Numbered from the stretch's first letter, positions 17,026 to 26,186 are shown. The stretch: 64,000 nucleotides of DNA from Viridibacillus soli (GCF_016612995.1 NZ_JAEOAH010000021.1:1-64000), one strand, 5' to 3'. Translations and numbers: made by a program. The notes: generated by a model not told the origin, from the letters alone.

Positions 17026-17956
17026 TCTTTTCCTCTCCTTCTTCAGCTTCAAAATAATTATGTTCTTCTAGAAATTTTTCGGCTACGATGGCAGGTTCTA
17101 CTAAATTGTTGTCTGCTTCGTAGTTAAGCTTTTGCATTTGCTCTGTGGAGATTTTGCCGATTAATTTTTCGATTGCGACTTTTACTTCTGGTTTTGCTTC
17201 TAATAATTCGTTTACAGCAAGCGTACTGGCATCATAAGGTGGAAAGAATTGTCGGTCATCCTCTAGTACTACAAGATCATAACTTGCAATCCGACCGTCT
17301 GTTGTATAACCGAGAATAACATCCATTTTGCCAGCTTCTACTGCATCATAAACAAGTCCAATTTGCATTGGATAAACGTCTTTAAAATCAAAGCCATACG
17401 TTTCCACAAAATCTTTATAACCATCGCCTACACGGTTGATCCATGAGTTATCGACACCTGCTTGTAAGTCTTTTGCTATAGCTTTTAAGTCACTCACTTT
17501 TTTCAAATTATGCTTTTCGGCCATCTCACGTGTGACCATGAAAGCATATGTATTCGCAAAACCATATGAGTCAAAGAACGTTTGATTGTAACGCTCTTGG
17601 AATGCTTTTTGTACAATGTCCATCGCTTTTTTAGGATCTTTTATGGGTTCTTCTTTTAAAGCGCCCGTAAGATCGGTCCCTGTATAACGCGTTGACGAAA
17701 TATTAGCGTCACCGTTAATCATCGCTTGATGCAGGACGACACTTGAGCCAAGATTGTTGATCATCTCAACCTTTTCATCTGTATCATGTTCAATCATTAG
17801 CTTCAACATATTCGCCATGATTTTACTTTCTGAAGTTGTGACAGAAGCAATTTTCACTGCGTTGTCATCACCTGAATCCGTCAGCGAACAAGCGGATAAA
17901 CATAACAGCGCCATAATCAGGATAATCATTATTAGTCGTTTACGTTTCATAAGCAT
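17018..17956 (-). CDS. opuCC: Osmoprotectant-binding lipoprotein OpuCC/OpuBC-like
   Basis: Solute-binding lipoprotein of the importer (312 residues). The signal peptide ends with lipobox LSAC near residue 22. The rest is the OpuAC-type binding fold with NNLGSSVVLHQAMINGDANIS and ILGYTTDGRIASYDLVVLEDD; the latter carries aromatic and acidic residues usual for quaternary-ammonium binding. GGAGGAGG lies a few bases before the ATG at 17956. It sits between the two permease genes, as in Bacillus opuC. The preferred compatible solute cannot be decided here. Confidence 0.92.
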   Translation of the reverse strand: MLMKRKRLIMIILIMALLCLSACSLTDSGDDNAVKIASVTTSESKIMANMLKLMIEHDTDEKVEMINNLGSSVVLHQAMINGDANISSTRYTGTDLTGALKEEPIKDPKKAMDIVQKAFQERYNQTFFDSYGFANTYAFMVTREMAEKHNLKKVSDLKAIAKDLQAGVDNSWINRVGDGYKDFVETYGFDFKDVYPMQIGLVYDAVEAGKMDVILGYTTDGRIASYDLVVLEDDRQFFPPYDASTLAVNELLEAKPEVKVAIEKLIGKISTEQMQKLNYEADNNLVEPAIVAEKFLEEHNYFEAEEGEEKNE

Positions 17957-17965
17957 GTCCTCCTC

Positions 17966-18601
17966 CTACCGTTCAACTTTTAGACCCTTTGGTGTAGCCC
18001 ACTTTTCTACTTTAGATAATATAAAGTCGGTAATTAAGGCCAATACAGTTACTAATACAGCACCACCAATAATAAATTCTGGTTGGTAAAGGTTTAATCC
18101 ATTAAAGATAAAATCGCCTAAGCCACCTGCTCCTATGTACGATGCTAAAGTTGCCCATGAAATAGCGTAAACTGCAGATAAGCGAATACCCGACATAATA
18201 ACAGGGATTGCTAGCGGGAGCTCCACCATCCCTATGGATTGAATTTTTGTCATCCCCATACTAATACCTGCTGCCTTGAGATCTTGATTGACGGAGTTCA
18301 TACCAATATACGTATTATTTAAAATAGGTAATAGTGTGTAGATAAATAGAGCAATAACTGCAGGTACTTTCCCTACGCCCAGGAAAGGAATCATAATTGC
18401 TAAAATAGCTAAAGAAGGCAGTGTTTGCAAAATACTCGTAATACCTAAGACGATTTTAGCGGTTTTCTTCAGTTTAGATAACACAATACCTAAAGGAACT
18501 GCAACAATAATACCTAATATTAAGGCGATGGCAGATATATATAAATGTTCCCATGTTTTTTGCACGATAGCTCCACTGTTTTGTGTCACAAAATCAATCA
18601 T
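17966..18601 (-). CDS. opuCB: Osmoprotectant ABC transporter permease OpuCB/OpuBB-like
   Basis: First permease of the OpuC-type importer, 211 residues, with about six membrane segments. The coupling loop is AAGISMGMTKIQSIGMVELPLA and the conserved SYIGAGGLGDFIFNG follows. It is paralogous to opuCD. It begins 31 bases after the ATPase stop and ends nine bases before the lipoprotein gene, so it is part of one transcript. Confidence 0.92.
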   Translation of the reverse strand: MIDFVTQNSGAIVQKTWEHLYISAIALILGIIVAVPLGIVLSKLKKTAKIVLGITSILQTLPSLAILAIMIPFLGVGKVPAVIALFIYTLLPILNNTYIGMNSVNQDLKAAGISMGMTKIQSIGMVELPLAIPVIMSGIRLSAVYAISWATLASYIGAGGLGDFIFNGLNLYQPEFIIGGAVLVTVLALITDFILSKVEKWATPKGLKVER

Positions 18602-18632
18602 CTATTCACGTCCTTTCTATATAATTTTCTAT

Positions 18633-19817
18633 TTAGTTCTGCTGCTCATCTGCTCCTGTTTGTTGCTCTTGATTATTAGAGTTTCCATCATTTTCAGTAT
18701 CCTCATCGCCCCAAATGGTGTCATATACCATGTCCACAATATTGGCGCGTGTAACAAGTCCGACTAGTCGTTTCTCTTCATCAACAACCGGAATATTTTT
18801 TAAGTTGCGTTTTAAAATACGGCGTACTGAGTCCTGCAGTTTTGTACCATTTTGCACATAAAAAACGTCTTTTTCCATGGCCTCCGAAATGCTCGTTGTT
18901 GTATGGCGTGCTGCAGTCAAACTTTCTACGTCAATATAGCCTCTCAAATGGTTTTGTCCATCGACAACAAATAACGTATCGACACGTTTTTTTACCATCA
19001 GTCGGATGGCATCATTAATGCTTTTTTCTGAAGTAATAGTAATTGGTTTGATCATTACATCGTCAACAATTTTTGCACTCGGCTTTTCTTGAATTAAGCG
19101 ATGTGATCCGATGAATTCACGGACGAATTCGTTAGCTGGATTGGAAAGGATATTGTCAGGTGTATCAAATTGGATAACTTGGCCGTTATGCATTATACAA
19201 ATGCGGTCTGCCAACTTAATCGCTTCATCCATATCATGTGTGACGAAAATAACCGTTTTCCCAAGACGTTGCTGTAAATCTTTCATCAAATCTTGTAACG
19301 TGTCACGTGTAATAGGGTCTAAAGCTCCGAATGGTTCGTCCATTAAGATAATGTCTTGGTTTGCGGCTAATGCCCGGAGCACACCGATGCGCTGTTGCTG
19401 TCCACCAGATAATTGCAAGGGATATAAATCGAGATAGTTTTGAGGTAAATTAACGAGTTCAATGAGGCGTTCTGCTGTTTGATCTTTCTTTTCTTTTGTC
19501 CATTTTAGTAATTTAGGAACGAGTGTAATATTTTCGCGAATGGTCATATGTGGCATGAGACCGATTTGTTGAATAACATAGCCAATACTCCTGCGCAGAG
19601 CTACAGGATTCTTTTTTGCTAAATCTTCCCCATCCAAATAAATAGTGCCACTTGTCGGTTCAATCATGCGATTAATCATACGCATAGCGGTCGTTTTCCC
19701 ACTCCCACTCGTACCGATAAAGGCGACAAATTCCCCACGTTCAATTTCGAGATTCATATCGTCGACGGCTTTTTTCCCGCCTTTATAAACTTTTGATAGC
19801 TGTTCAATTTTTAGCAT
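18633..19817 (-). CDS. opuCA: Osmoprotectant ABC transporter ATPase with CBS domains
   Basis: Energising subunit (394 residues). Walker A GTSGSGKTTAMR near 35, signature [10 protein letters not shown] near 140, Walker B IILMDEPFGALDP near 158. Residues 250-375 hold two CBS domains (SINDAIRLMVKKRVDTLFVVDG and LQDSVRRILKRNLKNIPVVDEE), which in OpuA/OpuC transporters sense ionic strength or nucleotides. The acidic, glutamine-rich tail (ENDGNSNNQEQQTGADEQQN) is typical. Of two ATGs, the second at 19817 has AAGGGGG eight bases upstream, whereas the first is only two bases from it, so I start there. First gene of the operon. Confidence 0.93.
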   Translation of the reverse strand: MLKIEQLSKVYKGGKKAVDDMNLEIERGEFVAFIGTSGSGKTTAMRMINRMIEPTSGTIYLDGEDLAKKNPVALRRSIGYVIQQIGLMPHMTIRENITLVPKLLKWTKEKKDQTAERLIELVNLPQNYLDLYPLQLSGGQQQRIGVLRALAANQDIILMDEPFGALDPITRDTLQDLMKDLQQRLGKTVIFVTHDMDEAIKLADRICIMHNGQVIQFDTPDNILSNPANEFVREFIGSHRLIQEKPSAKIVDDVMIKPITITSEKSINDAIRLMVKKRVDTLFVVDGQNHLRGYIDVESLTAARHTTTSISEAMEKDVFYVQNGTKLQDSVRRILKRNLKNIPVVDEEKRLVGLVTRANIVDMVYDTIWGDEDTENDGNSNNQEQQTGADEQQN

Positions 19818-19976
19818 AAGCATTTCCCCCTTATATTTTTAGATCCTTAGTTCATATACCCTCTTTTTGAAAAATTATTCCCCAAGCAGAAAAATTGCTT
19901 AGAAAGACTGTGGTAATTGCTACTAAAAAGTTCTTTGATAAGTAGGTTTTGTATATCAATATAGTAAACTACTAAT

Positions 19977-20582
19977 TTATTTCTTTGTCATATCAATCCC
20001 TGCTTCTTTTAATTTTGCAGAGCCTTCTGCTTCAATTAGGTCCTTGAATTCAGTTAATACTGGATTAAAGTCAGTATGCTTGGACATCATGAAGGTCATT
20101 TTATGTTCAATTTCTAGCCATGTAGAAATATCAGCTTCGTTATGTTGAATTTGTGCTTCCAACTTATCGAGTGCATTGGCAACTTTAGCTTCAAATGTTG
20201 CTTTGTTCTCAAATTCCATCCATAATTCATAAGTTTCTTCTCCTAAAGGAGCTGGCAGCATATTACGTAGATTTTCTATCGCTTTTGTTTCATTGATGAC
20301 TTTTTGCTTTTTAAGCTCTGCATCATTCATGGTGTCGAAAGCTGGGATGTCAGTTGCTTCCGCCTCCACTAAGTCATGTATGATAATCATTTTGAGCATA
20401 CGTGCTGAGTCAATTTTCTCTGTGAGATATGGTTCAATCATCATACCCATAAGCGAAACGCGCCATGTATGTTCTGCGACACTTTCTCTGCGACCGTTGG
20501 ATAGCCAACTATGGCGCATTTCCATCTTAAGTTTTTCAGCTAAATGTAAGACTTCTAACATTTTTTGTAGGGATTCGTTCAT
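19977..20582 (-). CDS. HD-domain hydrolase, YfbR-like
   Basis: Metal-dependent phosphohydrolase of 201 residues in the HD_3 group. Ligand motifs are seen in order: RRESVAEHTWRVS (His), MIIIHDLVEAEATD (the HD doublet and following acidic residues) and a late Asp in KVANALDKLEAQIQ. YfbR of E. coli is a 5'-deoxynucleotidase, and this is a reasonable model, but length and context alone do not prove the substrate. GAGGAGG lies seven bases before the start. It is separated from opuC by about 150 bases and is probably transcribed alone. Confidence 0.82.
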   Translation of the reverse strand: MNESLQKMLEVLHLAEKLKMEMRHSWLSNGRRESVAEHTWRVSLMGMMIEPYLTEKIDSARMLKMIIIHDLVEAEATDIPAFDTMNDAELKKQKVINETKAIENLRNMLPAPLGEETYELWMEFENKATFEAKVANALDKLEAQIQHNEADISTWLEIEHKMTFMMSKHTDFNPVLTEFKDLIEAEGSAKLKEAGIDMTKK

Positions 20583-21111
20583 TGGTGTGCCTCCTCATAT
20601 TAGTTGATCTAAAAGATCATAAAACTGAATTGGATTGGTTATTTATAAGATTTTTTGTTTAATCGTAGATGATGGTCGTTCATAGTGGATTGAATCTAGT
20701 TGAATTTCAAGGCCCGCTCAACGCGTGCGACTTAAGGTGATTGAGATGGTTTTAACGCGAATTACTACCTTTACAAAGGTAAATGCTAATTTTTTTCACC
20801 TCAAATAAATTGGTTTTATATATACTTTTTGGTGGCATTCCCTTTTATTATAAAGTAAAAGTAATATTTATTGTATTAAAAAGGATAATTTTATACTTTT
20901 TAAGCCAATTTATTTTGGATTTTTACAAAAAAATCTGTTTCTCAAGTATGTGAATGACTAGGTTAATATTTTTTATTTCATCACATATTCATTGCCTTTT
21001 TACTTCTTGGCGGCTATGTTTTTTTGGATTTTTAAGCAGCAGTTGTTACTGAAGTAATGACTCAAATCCATGCACTTTTTAATCCCTACAAAATTACTTT
21101 GTTTTTTTGTA
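20583..21111. other. Intergenic stretch upstream of the riboswitch
   Basis: About 530 AT-rich bases between the divergent HD hydrolase and SAM-riboswitch units. Long T and A runs are the only obvious texture; no gene, RNA or repeat is supported. Confidence 0.4.
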
Positions 21112-21140
21112 TTGACTTTCGCTTTTAGAAAAAGTAAGCT
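21112..21140 (+). promoter_or_regulatory. Candidate promoter of the SAM-riboswitch operon
   Basis: TTGACT at 21112-21117 and TAAGCT at 21135-21140 are separated by 17 bases. The -35 is good and the -10 is weak. Transcription would begin just before the aptamer. Confidence 0.45.
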
Positions 21141-21161
21141 AATTGAAACAATAGAATACTA

Positions 21162-21257
21162 CTTATCTAGAGAAGCTTTGGAACTGGTCTGATGAAGCTC
21201 CAGCAGCCCTGCTTTGCAGGATGATGCTACTTCCAGAAAAACTTTTTGACAGATAAG
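21162..21257 (+). ncRNA. SAM-I riboswitch (S-box) aptamer
   Basis: P1 is CTTATCT (21162-21168) with AGATAAG (21251-21257). Inside are the conserved S-box pieces: AGAGAAG..GGAACTGGTCTGATGAAGC for P2 and the kink-turn, AGCAGCC, a P3 hairpin CCTGC-TTT-GCAGG, then GATGCTACTTCCAG and a P4 region. The order and spacing match SAM-I. It should turn off the downstream sulfur-related genes when S-adenosylmethionine is plentiful. Confidence 0.93.
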
Positions 21258-21278
21258 GGTGCACATACAACATTTAAG

Positions 21279-21308
21279 CTCCCTCAGTATAACGAATGGG
21301 AGATTTTT
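21279..21308 (+). terminator. Riboswitch expression-platform terminator (candidate)
   Basis: CTCCC (21279-21283) pairs with GGGAG (21298-21302), followed by ATTTTTTA. The stem is only five pairs (two more after a mismatch). Its position 22 bases past the aptamer fits transcription attenuation by the SAM-I element; the competing antiterminator could not be drawn with certainty. Confidence 0.5.
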
Positions 21309-21372
21309 TATACTTTTAATACATAGTAATTCAATAAGAATTGTATGCGTAAGAAACAAAGGAGGATTTATC

Positions 21373-22530
21373 TTGAAAAATATATTTATTCGAAATGAGC
21401 AACAGCGTCAATGGTTAGAAAAATTAGCTTCATTACGGTACAACATTGCCAGTGAAGCTGCAACTGTAGATGCATTGTCTACTTTCCCAAAAGATAGCTT
21501 CCGTCTTCTTGGCGATATTGGTTATCCAACTGTTACCTTGCCAAAAGCCTATGGCGGTGAAGGTTTTTCGGTTTACGATATGGTGCTATTGCAAGAAACA
21601 CTTGCAAGCTACGATGAAAACACTGCGCTTTCAATTGGTTGGACATTAGGTGTTGTCGGCGAATTATATGAGAAAAAATTATGGACAGATGCCTTACTGG
21701 ATTTCTTTGCAAGCGAAGTACGCAAAGGTGTCATTGTGAATCGTTCCGTTAGTGAAGCACGAACTGGTAGCCCCACTCGCGGTGGCCGTCCTGGCACAAA
21801 TGCGGTTCGTTCAGAAAAAGGTTGGATATTAAATGGACATAAAATTTTTACAACTGCTTCACCTGTTCTAGATTATTTTTTAACATCTGCATGGATTGAA
21901 GAAAAACAACAGACCGGCTTTTTCTTAATTCACAAAAGTGCGACAGGATTATCAATTGAAGAAAATTGGGATGTTATGTCGATGCGTGGCACTGGAAGTC
22001 ATGATTTAATTTTGCAAAATGTCGAAGTGAAGGAAACTGATTTAGTCGAATTACCGAATCATCCAAGTGGTGGTAAGATGAACGGCTGGTTATTACACAT
22101 CCCTGCAACTTATTTAGGTATTGCACAAGCTGCGCGTGATTATGCGATACAATTCGCAAATCACCATCAACCAAATAGCTTGAATGCACCGATTAGCTCA
22201 TTACCAAACGTTCAACAGCTATTAGGCGAAATTGAATTGAAGTTACAACAAGCAAGATTTGTATTGTATGGTACTGCAGAAGCTTACGACGATCCACAAC
22301 GTAGAGAAACTTTAACAAATGAAATTGCCGTTGCCAAACATACCGTGACAAATACAGCCATTGATATCGTCGACAAAGCGATGCGTGTTGTAGGTGCGAA
22401 AAGCTTACAAAATACAAATCCATTGCAACGCTATTATCGCAATGTACGCGCGGGTCTTCACAATCCACCAATGGATGATATGACTATTACTAAATTGGCA
22501 CTAACAGCTATTGAAGAGCAGAAACAATAA
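21373..22530 (+). CDS. Acyl-CoA dehydrogenase-like flavin oxidoreductase (SfnB/DszC-like)
   Basis: A 385-residue flavoprotein of the acyl-CoA dehydrogenase fold. Typical segments: VTLPKAYGGEGFSVYDMVLLQE, then VSEARTGSPTRGG, WILNGHKIFTTAS, SMRGTGSHD, and a C-terminal helical domain ending RAGLHNPPMDDMT. In the SfnB/DszC branch such enzymes are FMN-dependent monooxygenases that open organosulfur compounds. The TTG at 21373 is chosen because GGAGG lies eight bases upstream. As first gene behind a SAM-I riboswitch and before an amino-acid-type ABC importer, a role in sulfur scavenging is likely. The substrate is unknown; acyl-CoA oxidation is less likely from context. Confidence 0.8.
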   Translation: MKNIFIRNEQQRQWLEKLASLRYNIASEAATVDALSTFPKDSFRLLGDIGYPTVTLPKAYGGEGFSVYDMVLLQETLASYDENTALSIGWTLGVVGELYEKKLWTDALLDFFASEVRKGVIVNRSVSEARTGSPTRGGRPGTNAVRSEKGWILNGHKIFTTASPVLDYFLTSAWIEEKQQTGFFLIHKSATGLSIEENWDVMSMRGTGSHDLILQNVEVKETDLVELPNHPSGGKMNGWLLHIPATYLGIAQAARDYAIQFANHHQPNSLNAPISSLPNVQQLLGEIELKLQQARFVLYGTAEAYDDPQRRETLTNEIAVAKHTVTNTAIDIVDKAMRVVGAKSLQNTNPLQRYYRNVRAGLHNPPMDDMTITKLALTAIEEQKQ

Positions 22531-22589
22531 GAGGCGATCCTTCATTAAGATAAGCGAAGAAAACAAAAAGAGAAAAGGGGTTTTGAAGT

Positions 22590-23456
22590 ATGTTCAGTAA
22601 AAAATTATTACAAATCGCAGCAGTCGGTCTAACTACTATTGCAGTTTTAGCGGGTTGCGGTGCAGATGAAGCATCCGATTCCTCAAAAGATGGAGATTCT
22701 TCAAAAGTTCGTACAATTAAAGTAGCCTATGACCAAGCAAGTAAACCTATTACTTATACAGATGATCAAGGCAATCCTACTGGTTACGATGTAGAAGTAA
22801 TGAAGCTAGTTGATGAATTATTACCTGACTATAAATTTGAATATGTTCCCACAACAAGTGATGACTTACTAATTGGTGTCGAACAAGGAAAATACCAAGT
22901 CGGTGTCAAAAATGCCTTTTTCACAAAAGAGCGTACAGAAAAGTTTATCTTCCCTAAAGAATTCGTTGGCTTAAGTAGTGCCGGTTTAGTACTACGTAAA
23001 GAGGATGCAAATATTAAAACCTTAAAAGACTTCGCATCTGCAGACTTTTCTTTAGCACCAATTGCCGCAAATAATGCACAATATACTGTTATTGATGAAT
23101 ACAACAAGGAAAACCCAAACAACAAAGTCAAACTAAAAGCTGGCGATGCTTTCACTATAGATATTGTTCAATGGGTCAATGAAGGCCGTGTAGATGGTGG
23201 TGTAATGATTGAAGGTATGTTTAAACAACAAGTAACAGCAAAAGATGGCGCTTATAACAAGCTTATCGACGACGTTGTATACAACGAATTTGCGGTTATA
23301 AAAACATGGCCATTATTTAACAAAAAAGAACAGCCATTTGCAGATGCTTATGACAAAGCGGTAAAACAAATTAAAGAAGAACAAAAAACAAATGAGCTAA
23401 GTAAAAAATTCTACGACCGCGATTTATTTGAAGTACTTGAGAAAGTGAAACGTTAA
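22590..23456 (+). CDS. Polar amino-acid ABC transporter binding lipoprotein
   Basis: Extracellular solute-binding lipoprotein, family 3 (288 residues). The signal ends with lipobox LAGC near residue 23. The binding fold shows YTDDQGNPTGYDVEVMKLVDE, a standard family opening, and the hinge region KNAFFTKERTEKF. It belongs to the riboswitch-controlled operon, 60 bases after the oxidoreductase. By analogy with TcyJ/K and YxeM in Bacillus it may bind cystine or an S-modified cysteine. A strong hairpin (23483-23512) separates it from the permease genes. Confidence 0.88.
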   Translation: MFSKKLLQIAAVGLTTIAVLAGCGADEASDSSKDGDSSKVRTIKVAYDQASKPITYTDDQGNPTGYDVEVMKLVDELLPDYKFEYVPTTSDDLLIGVEQGKYQVGVKNAFFTKERTEKFIFPKEFVGLSSAGLVLRKEDANIKTLKDFASADFSLAPIAANNAQYTVIDEYNKENPNNKVKLKAGDAFTIDIVQWVNEGRVDGGVMIEGMFKQQVTAKDGAYNKLIDDVVYNEFAVIKTWPLFNKKEQPFADAYDKAVKQIKEEQKTNELSKKFYDRDLFEVLEKVKR

Positions 23457-23482
23457 TTGCTTCTTGTATAAGTACCATCCAT

Positions 23483-23512
23483 AGGCTGTTGAGTGAACAA
23501 ACTCAACAGCCT
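23483..23512 (+). terminator. Intra-operon hairpin after the binding-protein gene
   Basis: AGGCTGTTGAGT (23483-23494) pairs perfectly over 12 bp with ACTCAACAGCCT (23501-23512), loop GAACAA. Only a short TT follows, so it may be a partial terminator or an mRNA-stabilising 3' end that raises binding protein over permease. Confidence 0.7.
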
Positions 23513-23541
23513 TTCCAATACAAAATGAAAATGGTGAGCAT

Positions 23542-24249
23542 ATGGAAAAATATTTTGATGTCTCTTACATTTGGCAAACACTCCCTATCTTACTCCCCTT
23601 TCTAAAGGTGACTTTTATGATAGCAGGTCTGTCCATTTTACTAGGTTCCTTTTTCGGTTTATTCCTTGCGATAGCCAAGCTTAGCAATAGCAAAATTGCT
23701 CGAACACTTGCGAATGGCTACACAACAATTATGCGTTGTACCCCTTCAATTGTGCTACTATTCCTCGTTTACTATGGTGTGCCAGCAGTCGCTGAAAATT
23801 TCGGTATCAATTTACATGATATCGATACGGCTATTTTCGTTGTCGTTACTTTCACACTACAGTTTGCTGCCATTATGTCTGAAGTAATTCGTTCTTCTTA
23901 TGGCGCAATCGATAAGGGGCAATATGAAGCTGCTGTAAGTATTGGCTTAACGCCATTTCAAGCTTACCGCCGAATCATCTTCCCTCAAGCCTTAGTTGTG
24001 GCATTGCCAAACTTAGGTAACAGCATGATTGCCTTGCTCCAAGAAGGTGCACTCGCTTATACAATTGGACTTATTGATGTTGTAGGGAAAGCTAATTTAA
24101 TTATTGCTAGCAATATTAATGCACATGCTTTAGAAATTTTTATCGCTCTAGCAATCATTTATTGGATACTGTCATTAATCATAGAGAAAGTCTTCTCTAT
24201 ACTCGAAAAATTCTTTAGTAAAGGTAAAAAAACGTTGGAATCAACGTAA
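23542..24249 (+). CDS. Amino-acid ABC transporter permease
   Basis: Membrane subunit (235 residues) of the polar-amino-acid uptake family HisM/GlnP. Hydrophobic segments span most of it; the ATPase-contact loop is [30 protein letters not shown]. The upstream GGTGAG site is weak, which may add to lower expression than the binding protein. It ends 12 bases before a second permease gene; the two probably form a heterodimer. Confidence 0.88.
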   Translation: MEKYFDVSYIWQTLPILLPFLKVTFMIAGLSILLGSFFGLFLAIAKLSNSKIARTLANGYTTIMRCTPSIVLLFLVYYGVPAVAENFGINLHDIDTAIFVVVTFTLQFAAIMSEVIRSSYGAIDKGQYEAAVSIGLTPFQAYRRIIFPQALVVALPNLGNSMIALLQEGALAYTIGLIDVVGKANLIIASNINAHALEIFIALAIIYWILSLIIEKVFSILEKFFSKGKKTLEST

Positions 24250-24261
24250 GGAGGTACGCAA

Positions 24262-24975
24262 ATGTCTGAAGGATTGAATTATAAATTTTTAATTGATACA
24301 TTTTTCGTTGCATTGTCTGGCGTACCTGTTGCGCTACTGGTGACCATTGTTTCTTTACTCATTGCTATACCACTAGCGTTTTCACTCGCTTTAACACGTA
24401 TTTACCGGGTACCTTTTATACAACGTTTAACGCAATTGTATGTATCCTTTGTACGGGGTACACCTATTATTATTCAAATTTTCATTGTCTATAGTAGCGT
24501 TCCATTACTTTTAACAGCTCTTTTTAAAAAATATCATATCAATGTGGATGTCTATAATATCCATCCCATTTGGTACGCATTTATCGTTTTTTCATTTAGC
24601 ACAACTGCAGTATTGATCGAGGTTTTCCGATCTGCACTCAGCACTGTCAGCAAAGGACAGCTAGAGGCTGCGCATTCAGTTGGCTTAACGACCTTCCAAG
24701 CATACCGACGAATCATCATTCCACAAGCACTAGTGGTAGCACTGCCGAATATTTGTACAGCAACTATAAACTTGATCAAAGCGACTTCCCTTGGTTATGC
24801 GATGTCTTTACAGGAAATTACGTTAAAGGCAAAGGTCGCTGCGAATGTTGGTTACAACTATGTTGAAGCATACTTAGATATTTTCATCGTGTATTTAATC
24901 TTATGTAGTGTTGTCGAATATGGTTTTAAATTATATGAAAAACATTTACGCAAATATAAATTAGCAAATGCTTAA
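24262..24975 (+). CDS. Amino-acid ABC transporter permease
   Basis: Second permease subunit (237 residues), paralogous to the preceding one. The contact loop [25 protein letters not shown] and the phrase [18 protein letters not shown] are family hallmarks. An AAGGAGG site precedes the ATG. Part of the SAM-riboswitch operon, with the ATPase gene following after 17 bases. Confidence 0.88.
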   Translation: MSEGLNYKFLIDTFFVALSGVPVALLVTIVSLLIAIPLAFSLALTRIYRVPFIQRLTQLYVSFVRGTPIIIQIFIVYSSVPLLLTALFKKYHINVDVYNIHPIWYAFIVFSFSTTAVLIEVFRSALSTVSKGQLEAAHSVGLTTFQAYRRIIIPQALVVALPNICTATINLIKATSLGYAMSLQEITLKAKVAANVGYNYVEAYLDIFIVYLILCSVVEYGFKLYEKHLRKYKLANA

Positions 24976-24992
24976 TATTGGGGTGTGTTGAT

Positions 24993-25748
24993 ATGTTAAA
25001 TATTAAAAATGTTCATAAATCATTTGGTAACAATGAAATATTAAAAGGGGTCGACTTATCCATTGATAAAGGCGATGTGGTCGTTATTTTAGGCCCTAGT
25101 GGATCGGGTAAAACAACATTGCTACGTTGCCTTAATTTTTTAGAAAAAGCCGATCAAGGGCATGCTACTTTTGGTGAAATTGATGTCGATTTACATGATG
25201 CAAAGAAAAAGGATATTCATGCTATTCGACAAAAAATTGCCTTCGTCTTTCAAAATTACAATTTATTCAACAATAAAACTGTGCTCGAAAACGTTATCGA
25301 AGGACTTGTTATTGGACGTAAAGTACCTAAAAAGGAAGCAATTGAAATCGGCAAAAAAGCCTTGAGTAAAGTTGGTCTTTCCGAAAAATATAATGCCTAT
25401 CCAAGTGAACTGTCTGGTGGTCAGCAACAGCGTGTTGGTATTGCACGTGCAGTCGCTTTAAATCCTAATATTATTCTCTTTGATGAACCTACATCTGCTT
25501 TAGATCCAGAGCTCGTAGGTGAAGTTCTAACCGTTATGAAAAATATCGCCAATGAAGGAACGACAATGCTTGTAGTCACACATGAAATGTCCTTTGCTAA
25601 GGATGTCGCCAACCGCGTCATCTTTATGGACGGCGGTGTTGTTATTGAGGAAGGTAGCCCGCATGAAATTTTCGTCAAGCCAAAGGAAGAACGTACGAAG
25701 AAGTTTTTAAAACGTGTGCTGCCTGAGGATTATACTTTTTATATTTAA
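24993..25748 (+). CDS. Amino-acid ABC transporter ATPase
   Basis: ATP-binding subunit of 251 residues. Walker [14 protein letters not shown] near 33, signature [14 protein letters not shown] near 136, Walker [15 protein letters not shown] near 155, H-loop VTHEM. A longer frame begins at 24978 with TTG, but the ATG at 24993 ([10 protein letters not shown]) has GGGGTG seven bases upstream. Last gene of the riboswitch-controlled operon, followed by hairpins at 25773-25842. It is co-encoded with its permeases and binding protein, so the transporter is complete. Confidence 0.92.
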   Translation: MLNIKNVHKSFGNNEILKGVDLSIDKGDVVVILGPSGSGKTTLLRCLNFLEKADQGHATFGEIDVDLHDAKKKDIHAIRQKIAFVFQNYNLFNNKTVLENVIEGLVIGRKVPKKEAIEIGKKALSKVGLSEKYNAYPSELSGGQQQRVGIARAVALNPNIILFDEPTSALDPELVGEVLTVMKNIANEGTTMLVVTHEMSFAKDVANRVIFMDGGVVIEEGSPHEIFVKPKEERTKKFLKRVLPEDYTFYI

Positions 25749-25772
25749 TACATCACAAAAAACGCCCACCTC

Positions 25773-25842
25773 TACTTGGAGAGGGCGGAGACTGTAGATA
25801 AAAACTCAAAGAAATTCGAGTTTATCTACGGTCTTTTTATTT
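25773..25842 (+). terminator. Double hairpin terminator region
   Basis: A first GC-rich hairpin (CGCC...GGCG near 25770-25787) is followed by AGACTGTAGATAAAAACTC (25789-25807) pairing with GAGTTTATCTACGGTCT (25818-25834), then TTTTTATTTT. It terminates the transporter operon. Confidence 0.8.
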
Positions 25843-25869
25843 TAAAATATATATAAATAGTTAAGACCC

Positions 25870-25994
25870 GTTGATTTCCACTACGGTGGACGCTTTCCGC
25901 GGGCGGGCGCCAAGCCGCTTCGTCGCTACGCTCCTGCAGGGTCTTGGACTGTCCCTCTTTTCCCACAGGAGTCGCCACCTTCGCTCCAATCAAC
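25870..25994. repeat. Bacillaceae interspersed GC-rich repeat
   Basis: A 125-bp element with ends GTTGATT and AATCAAC, GC-rich inside an AT-rich region and beginning GTTGATTTCCACTACGG. Elements of this look (CGCTTTCCGCGGGCG, then GGAGTCGCC near the end) are, as I recall, scattered in many Bacillaceae genomes. A 43-bp internally deleted copy lies at 4323-4365. No gene inside. Confidence 0.75.
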
Positions 25995-26036
25995 TACACA
26001 TATAATATAAACAAATGTTTTGAGTAGATAGAAAAT

Positions 26037-26186
26037 AATAACAATAAAATTTCTGAAAGAGATCAAATTGAAATGATTGCTTTGAATCCACTAGTACCTC
26101 AAGAACATCTTATGGGAAAAATTAAGGATGCGGTGGACAACCTTAAAGATCTTAAAAAAAGCCCATGCAGGCGATGCTTATTTTAA
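26037..26186 (+). pseudogene. IS1182-like transposase N-terminal relic
   Basis: A frame of about 50 codons reads NNKISERDQIEMIALNPLVP followed by QEHLMGKIKDAVD, which resembles the start of IS1182-family transposases. The match then breaks into KDLKKSPCRRCLF and a stop. There is no start signal, no remaining transposase and no visible inverted repeats. It is a dead fragment beside the Bacillaceae repeat. Confidence 0.55.

Noticed and set aside
26037-26186. Active insertion sequence
   Set aside because: Only about 50 codons of the transposase N terminus remain, without inverted repeats or a catalytic domain.
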